NCBI GenBank assembly: GCA_021807655.1
Contig: JAKBCT010000020.1
Coordinates: forward strand, 1 to 12,161
Direction: 5' to 3'
Length of the DNA: 12,161 nucleotides
Origin: Actinomycetes bacterium
GTDB lineage: Bacteria; Actinomycetota; Acidimicrobiia; Acidimicrobiales; RAAP-2
Below the pieces are notes generated by a model. The model searched no databases. It was not told the origin of the DNA and saw only the letters and a list, made by a program, of their open reading frames with translations. Within the stretch, counting starts at the first letter, position 1. Every line of letters begins with the position of its first letter. Both the position numbers and the translations under genes were made by a program. Of this stretch, positions 7,527 to 12,161 are shown piece by piece.

Positions 7527-8168
7527 CTATCCGTGGGCGGCGCCCGCGACGATCAACGCGCCCAACGTCGTCATAACGCAGCCGCCGACAGTTCGCAGCG
7601 TCACCAGACGCTTGGGCGAACCCGAGAGCCACACCCTGGCCGTACCCGCGATCAGACCCCAGGTGGAATCGCTGACGAACGCCATGGCGCTAAAGACGAT
7701 GCCCAACTCGACCAGTTGCGTGGTGACGTTACCCTTGGTCGCGTTGACGAAGTGAGGAAAGACCGCGGCGAAGAACACGAGCGACTTGGGGTTCAAGATC
7801 CCAACGGTGAAGCCCTGGCGCACGATGCGTATCGGCGTCGGTCGTTGTTCTTCGCGACTGGCCATCGCCGCGGCGTGGGCCCGGCGGTGCCGCAACGCAT
7901 CGATACCCAACCAGACGAGGTATCCCCCGCCGAGCAGCTGCAGCGCGATCGAGAACGCGGACGATCGGGCGAGCAGCGGTCCCAGTCCCAGGGCGACCAC
8001 TACGGCGAGCACCAGCGTGCCCAACGAATTGCCGAGCACCGTCAGAACCGCGACGGTGCGGCCCCACGCCACGCCGCGAGCGAGGGTGAACAGGACGCTC
8101 GGGCCCGGCACCATGATGATGATGATCGACGCCACGAAAAAGGTGACGAGCTGTGTCCCGCCGATCAC
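7527..8168 (-). CDS. LysE/RhtB family amino-acid exporter
   Basis: From a GTG start this is 213 residues, the normal size for the family. Hallmarks are a hydrophobic N-terminus with VPGPSVLFTLARG (20-32), GGGYLVWLGIDALR (80-93) and GFTVGILNPKSLVFF (119-133). These are the conserved segments of LysE/RhtB proteins, which export amino acids or homoserine lactone-like metabolites across the inner membrane. The GTG at 8168 overlaps the upstream stop as GTGA, indicating translational coupling. The longer in-frame start at 8282 would add an arginine-rich, non-membrane extension lying inside the previous gene and was not chosen. The substrate cannot be read from sequence. Confidence 0.9.
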   Translation of the reverse strand: MIGGTQLVTFFVASIIIIMVPGPSVLFTLARGVAWGRTVAVLTVLGNSLGTLVLAVVVALGLGPLLARSSAFSIALQLLGGGYLVWLGIDALRHRRAHAAAMASREEQRPTPIRIVRQGFTVGILNPKSLVFFAAVFPHFVNATKGNVTTQLVELGIVFSAMAFVSDSTWGLIAGTARVWLSGSPKRLVTLRTVGGCVMTTLGALIVAGAAHG

Positions 8169-8836
8169 GCGCTCACCCGCGAGACGACCCATTCCAGCGC
8201 CCGAAGACTCGCGCCGATGCTGAACCCAATGGTCGAGGCGAAGACCGCGGTGCCCACGCCGACGGTGCCGCCCAGCAGCCAACCCACGCTCAACACCGTG
8301 ACCTCGAGCCCCACGCGAACGTAGACCACACTCACGCCCCAGCGACGGTGCAGACTGGTCATCAATCCATCACGCGGACCCGGTCCGAGCCCGGTCGTGA
8401 GGTACAGCGCGCTACCCACGCCGATGGCGACGACGGCGCCAGCCACCAGAACCGCCCGCCCAGCGGCCGTGGCGGGCGAACTGACTGAGGTAGCGGTCAC
8501 GTCCAGCACGAGCGCGATGATGACGACGTTGGCCAGAGTGCCGAATCCGGGTCGTTCGTGCAGCGGCCACCAAGCCATGAGGATGGTGGCGCTGATGGCG
8601 AAGGTGGCCCAACCGAGTGGTAGGTGGAGGTGGCGGGCCACGCCCTGGGCCAGGACGGTCCAGGGCGTGGCACCCCAGCGTGACAACACCAGCAAGCCCT
8701 CACCGAATCCGAAAAGTGCGAGACCGCAGATCAATGGCACCACCATCCGGGGTCGAAGGGCCCACGGTGTCGCTGCTCGCCACGGAACCCGAGGTATCCG
8801 ATGACTGAGGCGCATTAGACACCCCAGTGTAGTCAT
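8165..8836 (-). CDS. YczE-like integral membrane protein
   Basis: This 223-residue hydrophobic protein has several predicted membrane spans. It fits the YczE/YyaS/YitT-like family: an early glycine-rich segment with GEGLLVLSRWGATPWTVLAQG (45-65), RPGFGTLANVV (95-105), LGPGPRDGLM (150-159) followed by an R-x4-E helix, and GWLLGGTVGVGT (185-196). Biochemical function is not known. In Bacillus, yczE sits beside sfp and has been linked to lipopeptide production, which makes a role in metabolite handling possible but unproven here. It starts 6 bp after the MFS stop and overlaps the LysE gene by 4 bp. The ATG at 8836 has a weak AAGGG before it; a second ATG at 8815, preceded by GGGGTG, is an equally plausible start (216 residues). 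Confidence 0.8.
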   Translation of the reverse strand: MTTLGCLMRLSHRIPRVPWRAATPWALRPRMVVPLICGLALFGFGEGLLVLSRWGATPWTVLAQGVARHLHLPLGWATFAISATILMAWWPLHERPGFGTLANVVIIALVLDVTATSVSSPATAAGRAVLVAGAVVAIGVGSALYLTTGLGPGPRDGLMTSLHRRWGVSVVYVRVGLEVTVLSVGWLLGGTVGVGTAVFASTIGFSIGASLRALEWVVSRVSA

Positions 8837-8842
8837 CGACCC

Positions 8843-10465
8843 TTACGTGGCCGAATCGCTTTCGAGCAGGTTGCGCTCAGCTCGCGCGCCGGTGCCCCCC
8901 ACCGCCGCGAACACCGCGGACATGACCATGAGGGCGCTCGCGATGAGCAGCGCGATATGCAAGCCCGTCGTGAACGCGCCGTACGCGGCGTTCACGACCT
9001 TGTCGATGATGGCCTGGATAGCTTTGCTGCCTCCCTCGTACTGTTTGGCCTTCGCGCCAATGGAGCCGGTGGTGAGCGCCGAGATAATCTCGGCGCGGTA
9101 CGCCGCCGGAACGCCGATCTGGGTCAATCGCTGGGTGAGGTGCACGGTCAGCTGGCCGTTCACGATGGAGCCGAGAATCGCGACTCCCGCTACCGCACCC
9201 AGTTCACGGCTCGTATTGACGGTCGACGCCGCCATGCCCGAGTGAGCGGCCGGCAGTGAGTGCAGTGCGTCCGAGGTCACCGGCACGACCACGATGCCGA
9301 AGCCAATGCCGGCGAGTCCCATCGTCCACCCCAGTGAGCCAACCCCGACGTGGACGTCGATCACGAGGTTCGTTAAGAACACGCCCAAGGCAGCCACGAG
9401 ACTGCCCACGATCATCGGAGTACGCGATCCGGCACGAGCGACCCAACGTCCGCTAAACAGCGAAGCCAGAACCATGCCAGCGAGCAGCGGCAGGAAGTCC
9501 AGCGCCAACTGGTACGCCCCCACGCCGGCGACAACTTCCAGGTAGAGCGCCACGAAGAAGAAGATCGAGAAGATCGAGAAGTAGCTGGTGAACGCGACGA
9601 AGTTCGCGCCCAAAAAGATCCGGCGTCCAAAGTAACGCAGATTGATCATGGGGTGTTTGGACTTGGATTCGACGATCACGAACGCAGTCAGCGACACGAC
9701 GCTGATCACGTACAGGGCGATGATTGACGACGCGCCGTAACCAACGGACTCACCCGCGATGGTGGCGAAGGTCGCCGTGGCGAGCGCGGTGGCACTCAGT
9801 ATGAAGCCGCCAACGTCCAGTCGCGCATGAATCTCGGGCGCACTGTCGGGCAGCGCGACGAACGCGATGACGAACGCCGCGCTCCCGAAGAGGACGTTGA
9901 ACCAGAACAGTGCTCGCCACGACCAGATACCGACGAGCACGCCGCCGATCACCGGTCCCGAGGCGAGGGCGAGTCCCGAGACGGCCGCCCACGCGCCCAA
10001 CGCGCGTGCGCGCCGCTCGCGTTCTGGATAGATGTGACGAATCATGGACAGGGTCCCCGGTTCCGAACCCGCCGCGCCGATGCCCATGATCACGCGCCCG
10101 ACGATCAGGGTATTGGGATCCTTCGCGAGCGCACTAACCACCGAGCCGGCACAGAAGATGGCCACGCCTACCAACATCACCGGCTTTCGACCAATGAGGT
10201 CACCGAGTGAGCCGCTGACGAGCATGAGGCTCGCGAACGCGAGGGCGTACGCGCCGACGACCCACTGCAGTTGCGGCACCCCGGCGTGTAGTTCGGTTTG
10301 CACATTGGTCAACACCGGACTGACCACCGTATTGTCGAGAAACGTCAAAAAGAGAACCGACATCAGCGCCGTGAAACTCAAATGCGACCAGAATCCCGTC
10401 GTGGGAGACTCGACCGTAGCCGCCGAGGCGCTCACCACGGCCGATCCGTCGCCTGGCCACGTCAT
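8843..10465 (-). CDS. MFS drug/metabolite exporter, DHA2 (EmrB/QacA) type
   Basis: This 540-residue major facilitator protein is long enough for 14 membrane helices. Motif D1, FLDNTVVSPVL (42-52), contains the helix-1 acidic residue D44. Motif A is GSLGDLIGRKP (85-95). A motif C-like antiporter segment, SGLALASGPVIGG (163-175), is followed by WSWRALFWFN (181-190). Such carriers use the proton gradient to expel drugs, lipids or secondary metabolites. A central ESKSKHPMINLRYF loop is typical of the DHA2 group. The ATG at 10465 has AGGAG six bases upstream. The gene leads a same-strand series with the YczE-like, LysE-type and ABC genes. No adjacent TetR or MarR regulator is present in the window. 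Substrate unknown. Confidence 0.92.
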   Translation of the reverse strand: MTWPGDGSAVVSASAATVESPTTGFWSHLSFTALMSVLFLTFLDNTVVSPVLTNVQTELHAGVPQLQWVVGAYALAFASLMLVSGSLGDLIGRKPVMLVGVAIFCAGSVVSALAKDPNTLIVGRVIMGIGAAGSEPGTLSMIRHIYPERERRARALGAWAAVSGLALASGPVIGGVLVGIWSWRALFWFNVLFGSAAFVIAFVALPDSAPEIHARLDVGGFILSATALATATFATIAGESVGYGASSIIALYVISVVSLTAFVIVESKSKHPMINLRYFGRRIFLGANFVAFTSYFSIFSIFFFVALYLEVVAGVGAYQLALDFLPLLAGMVLASLFSGRWVARAGSRTPMIVGSLVAALGVFLTNLVIDVHVGVGSLGWTMGLAGIGFGIVVVPVTSDALHSLPAAHSGMAASTVNTSRELGAVAGVAILGSIVNGQLTVHLTQRLTQIGVPAAYRAEIISALTTGSIGAKAKQYEGGSKAIQAIIDKVVNAAYGAFTTGLHIALLIASALMVMSAVFAAVGGTGARAERNLLESDSAT

Positions 10466-10471
10466 TGCTAA

Positions 10472-10476
10472 CTCCT
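10472..10476 (-). promoter_or_regulatory. Ribosome binding site of the MFS gene
   Basis: AGGAG on the minus strand lies six bases before the ATG at 10465 and fixes that start. Confidence 0.7.
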
Positions 10477-10520
10477 AGTCCAATCCCGCCGTACCAACTG
10501 CATTCACGACCACTCCCCTC

Positions 10521-10548
10521 GCGGTGGTGGCTCGCATCGAGTCACCGC
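10521..10548. repeat. Imperfect inverted repeat / hairpin between the neocarzinostatin-like and MFS genes
   Basis: Outer arms GCGGTG (10521-10526) and CACCGC (10543-10548) and inner arms CTCG (10531-10534) and CGAG (10538-10541) pair around a 3-nt loop. A 4-versus-1-nt internal bulge separates the arms. It lies 45-72 nt past the stop of the neocarzinostatin-like gene and 56 bp before the MFS start. There is no T-run after it on the minus strand, so it is not a textbook intrinsic terminator. It may be an operator or an mRNA structure. The rest of 10466-10592 shows nothing clear apart from the MFS ribosome site. Confidence 0.45.
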
Positions 10549-10592
10549 CACGACTCGCGGGTGACGATCGTTGCATCTACATCATCATCTCG

Positions 10593-11033
10593 TTACGGCC
10601 GCACGAACGCGATGCGAGCGGACGCCGTGTCGTGACCAGATATGTTGCCGACGCTAATTGCGCAGTCCCGTAAGTTCTTCACGGTCGTGCCGCAGAATCC
10701 CGAGCCCTTGCCCGATCCGATCTTGCCCGTAACGACCCGCACCTTGGTTACCGGCAACACGCCCTTGGCGGTGATCGTCGCGACCACTGGGTTGTTCGTG
10801 TCGCACTGACCTTGTCCGCTCGCCGTGGCCATGCACTCGACGATGAACACTGTATCTTTCGGCTTGAAGCCGGCACCGTGTACTTTCACCACCTGACCCT
10901 TATGAAGGCTGGTCGACGGCGTAACCACAATGCGCGGACCCTTGGTTGCTCCCGACACGACGCCCCCCACAGCGCCCAGCGCAACCACCAGGGCCGCGCT
11001 CGCTAGCAATCGCCACCCTCGTGCGCCACGCAT
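10593..11033 (-). CDS. Secreted neocarzinostatin-family beta-sandwich protein
   Basis: From the ATG at 11033 this is 146 residues. A signal peptide is evident: positive residues (RGARGWR), then a hydrophobic stretch of about 20 residues ending near SGA at 27-29, giving a mature protein of about 117 residues. The mature start (VTPSTSLHKGQVVKVHGAGF, 37-56) closely matches remembered neocarzinostatin apoprotein (VTPSSGLSDG..VVKVAGAG). C67 and C77 are ten apart, as in its first disulfide; C114 and C124 probably form the second. Neocarzinostatin and its relatives bind an enediyne chromophore, but most genomic members have unknown roles, and no enediyne synthase genes are seen here. AAGGGAGG stands 4 nt before the ATG. 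A longer TTG start at 11057 would put that site inside the gene and is rejected. The MFS exporter follows 127 bp downstream on the same strand. Confidence 0.85.
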   Translation of the reverse strand: MRGARGWRLLASAALVVALGAVGGVVSGATKGPRIVVTPSTSLHKGQVVKVHGAGFKPKDTVFIVECMATASGQGQCDTNNPVVATITAKGVLPVTKVRVVTGKIGSGKGSGFCGTTVKNLRDCAISVGNISGHDTASARIAFVRP

Positions 11034-11037
11034 GCAT

Positions 11038-11045
11038 CCTCCCTT
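11038..11045 (-). promoter_or_regulatory. Strong ribosome binding site of the neocarzinostatin-like gene
   Basis: AAGGGAGG on the minus strand, 4 nt before the ATG at 11033. It decides the start in favour of 11033 over the upstream TTG at 11057. Confidence 0.8.
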
Positions 11046-11070
11046 GTGAGCAGTCAATCGTCGTACCGCG

Positions 11071-11097
11071 AGCGGGCGGTTCCTTCAATCGCCCGCT
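11071..11097 (-). repeat. Perfect 8-bp GC-rich hairpin in the leader of the neocarzinostatin-like gene
   Basis: Arms AGCGGGCG (11071-11078) and CGCCCGCT (11090-11097) are perfectly complementary around an 11-nt loop. On the minus-strand transcript the loop reads AUUGAAGGAAC, which contains a purine-rich GAAGGA. The structure ends 37 nt before the ATG at 11033. No T-run follows, so it is more likely a leader hairpin than a terminator. No known riboswitch class was recognised. Confidence 0.5.
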
Positions 11098-11099
11098 AG

Positions 11100-11110
11100 C
11101 GATCGTCTCG
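11100..11110. repeat. Half-site copy of the 11262-11275 palindrome
   Basis: CGATCGTCTCG here recurs exactly at 11266-11276, where it forms the right part of a perfect palindrome. The two copies flank the divergent intergenic region, one near each gene, as expected of a shared regulator site. An 11-bp match in a GC-rich region is suggestive, not proof. Confidence 0.35.
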
Positions 11111-11197
11111 TAACTCACATGGTAGTCACGTTGCGAAAGGTCAATACACCCATTTACCAGGTCCAAAGAGCCCTCAGTGGGTGGGACAGCCTTGACG

Positions 11198-11217
11198 GGT
11201 TGTCATCGACGACAACC
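11198..11217. repeat. Perfect 7-bp inverted repeat in the divergent intergenic region
   Basis: GGTTGTC (11198-11204) and GACAACC (11211-11217) are separated by ATCGAC. The 20-bp span is a typical size for a dimeric repressor or activator site. It lies 23 bp upstream of the TACACT candidate -10 of the plus-strand gene. No T-run adjoins it. Confidence 0.45.
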
Positions 11218-11239
11218 GATCCTGCCGCGCCACCACGTT

Positions 11240-11245
11240 TACACT
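11240..11245 (+). promoter_or_regulatory. Candidate -10 box for the nitronate-monooxygenase-like gene
   Basis: TACACT fits the actinobacterial TANNNT pattern and lies 48 bp before the ATG at 11294. That would give a leader of roughly 40 nt containing the 11262-11275 palindrome. No good -35 box stands at the expected distance. Confidence 0.3.
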
Positions 11246-11261
11246 GGGGTGAGGCCAAATT

Positions 11262-11275
11262 GAGACGATCGTCTC
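11262..11275. repeat. Perfect 14-bp palindrome, possible operator
   Basis: GAGACGATCGTCTC is its own reverse complement and ends 18 bp before the ATG at 11294. Without a loop it suits a DNA-binding dimer (for example a TetR-like regulator) better than an RNA hairpin. No regulator gene is visible in the window. Confidence 0.5.
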
Positions 11276-11293
11276 GCGGCAAGGACTGGTCCA

Positions 11294-12161
11294 ATGAGTG
11301 TGACCACCCCCGATCCAGCGTCGCGCTGGCCGTGGCTCATCCAAGGTGGGATGGGCATCTCGATCTCGGATTGGCGCCTGGCGCGCAGCGTGGCCCGAGC
11401 TGGCCAGTTGGGGGTTGTCTCGGGAACGGCGATCGATACCGTTTTCGCCCGCCGGCTTCAAAAGCACGGGGTAGATGAGCGTCTTCGGGCCGTCCTCGCT
11501 CGGTTTCCGGTGCCGGCCATCGTCGACGATGTACTTCACCAGTTCACTTCGGTCCGCCGTCGCGCGACCGGGGCGTACCGCACGCCGGTCATGCTCACGC
11601 ACCAGTCCAAGCAGCGTTCGATTGACCTCCTCGTTCTCGCTGCCTTCGTCGAGGTGGCGTTGGCCAAATCGGGACACGGTGGACTCGTGGGAATCAATCT
11701 GCTGACCAAAGTGCAGCTTCCCACCGTGGCGTTGCTCTGTGGCGCGATGATCGCTGGTGTCGACTTCGTGCTGATGGGGGCTGGCGTTCCGACCCATATC
11801 CCCGGGATCCTGGAGCGACTTCGTCAAGGTTTCGGCGTCAGCACGCCGCTCGACATGGTCGACGTCTCGGTGCGCGATGCGCCGGTCGTGCACTTTGACC
11901 CATCGCCGTACCTTGACGGCGCGTCGTCGCTTACCCGTCCTCGCTTCCTCGGCATCATCTCGTCAAACGTCTTGGCCGCGGCGCTGATCAAGCGCAGTGA
12001 CGGTCCAGTCGACGGTTTCGTCGTCGAGCGTCCCGTCGCTGGTGGACACAATGCTCCGCCCCGGGGCACACTCACCCTCGACGACCATGATGCGCCCATT
12101 TACGGACCGCGCGATGAGGTGGACTTCGCGTGCCTCGCCGAACTCGGTCGACCCTTTTGGA
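11294..12161 (+). CDS. Nitronate monooxygenase-like FMN enzyme (NPD/2-nitropropane dioxygenase family), C-terminus cut by window edge
   Basis: The frame is open from the ATG at 11294 to the window edge (289 codons). It shows IQGGMGISISDWRLAR (16-31), the N-terminal FMN-binding strand and loop of the family, then VGINLLTKVQLP (132-143), DFVLMGAGVPTHIPG (157-171) and GGHNAPPRG (250-258), the active-site and flavin-phosphate region. Family members are TIM-barrel FMN enzymes that oxidise alkyl nitronates with oxygen. Proteins of this longer subtype (I recall about 470 residues) are mostly annotated by similarity, so the true substrate is open. The first in-frame stop upstream is TGA at 11261, and AAGGA lies before the ATG. 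The gene diverges from the neocarzinostatin-like gene across 260 bp. Confidence 0.85.
   Translation, partial: MSVTTPDPASRWPWLIQGGMGISISDWRLARSVARAGQLGVVSGTAIDTVFARRLQKHGVDERLRAVLARFPVPAIVDDVLHQFTSVRRRATGAYRTPVMLTHQSKQRSIDLLVLAAFVEVALAKSGHGGLVGINLLTKVQLPTVALLCGAMIAGVDFVLMGAGVPTHIPGILERLRQGFGVSTPLDMVDVSVRDAPVVHFDPSPYLDGASSLTRPRFLGIISSNVLAAALIKRSDGPVDGFVVERPVAGGHNAPPRGTLTLDDHDAPIYGPRDEVDFACLAELGRPFW

Noticed and set aside
8169..8282. 38-residue extension of the LysE-type protein
   Set aside because: It is Arg-rich and lies inside the YczE-like gene. The GTGA overlap start at 8168 gives the usual family length.
7260..8324. Long plus-strand open frame (354 codons)
   Set aside because: It is antisense to the ABC, LysE and YczE-like genes; its composition is dominated by Arg, His and Gln, as in antisense frames of GC-rich genes.
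10593..11033. Enediyne antibiotic gene cluster
   Set aside because: Only the apoprotein-like fold is present; no enediyne PKS, tailoring or self-resistance genes are in the window. Homologues without enediynes are common.
11034..11057. TTG start for the neocarzinostatin-like protein
   Set aside because: The AAGGGAGG ribosome site would fall inside the coding region; the ATG at 11033 is correctly spaced from it.
11116..11144. Possible promoter TTGACC..CATGTG for the neocarzinostatin-like gene
   Set aside because: The -35-like TTGACC is good, but no acceptable -10 lies 16-18 bp away; the nearest TANNNT (TACCAT) is only 14 bp away.
1..12161. CRISPR array, tRNA/rRNA gene, IS element or integration site
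   Set aside because: No regularly spaced repeats, cloverleaf sequences, transposase motifs or flanking direct repeats were seen; coding density is high and composition looks uniform.

Overview
The window looks like a chromosomal segment of a high-GC actinobacterium. It is probably outside the mycobacteria and streptomycetes; Acidimicrobiia is my best guess, held loosely. The evidence is a set of actinobacterial hallmarks: a phosphatidylinositol-phosphate synthase of the PgsA1 type, a mycothiol ligase (MshC), a protein of the F420-dependent NADP reductase family, an InhA-type enoyl reductase and a neocarzinostatin-fold secreted protein. Gene order thrS / HIT protein / pgsA1 matches what I remember from Mycobacterium (Rv2614c-Rv2613c-Rv2612c). 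No phage, IS element, CRISPR, tRNA or rRNA was seen.

Left block (1-4799, all minus strand, read right to left): an F420:NADP reductase-like gene, mshC, thrS, a HIT-family Ap4A phosphorylase-like gene and a truncated pgsA1-like gene. They are stacked with a 1-bp TGATG overlap, 17 bp, 0 bp and 45 bp between them, so they read as one operon. Themes are redox cofactors (F420, mycothiol), threonyl-tRNA charging with clean-up of the Ap4A that synthetases make, and inositol chemistry (MshC ligates cysteine to glucosaminyl-inositol; PgsA1 makes phosphatidylinositol phosphate).

Centre (4840-5619, plus strand): a lone inhA/fabI-type enoyl-ACP reductase. It diverges from the left operon across only 40 bp, which contains a symmetric TANNNTA element that could be a shared bidirectional -10. 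It ends convergently, with a 4-bp overlap, against the next block.

Right block (5616-10465, minus strand): four membrane-transport genes in a row: a DHA2-type MFS exporter, a YczE-like membrane protein, a LysE/RhtB exporter and an ABC exporter with fused permease and ATPase. Gaps are 6 bp, a 4-bp GTGA overlap and 42 bp. Upstream on the same strand lies a secreted neocarzinostatin-like protein (10593-11033). A nitronate-monooxygenase-like FMN enzyme (11294 to the window edge) diverges from it across 260 bp that hold several inverted repeats.

Starts for mshC, inhA, the LysE gene and the neocarzinostatin-like gene are placed from overlaps, ribosome binding sites and family alignment rather than the longest open frame. 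Two genes run off the window: pgsA1 at the left (its C-terminal part) and the nitronate monooxygenase at the right (C-terminal part).
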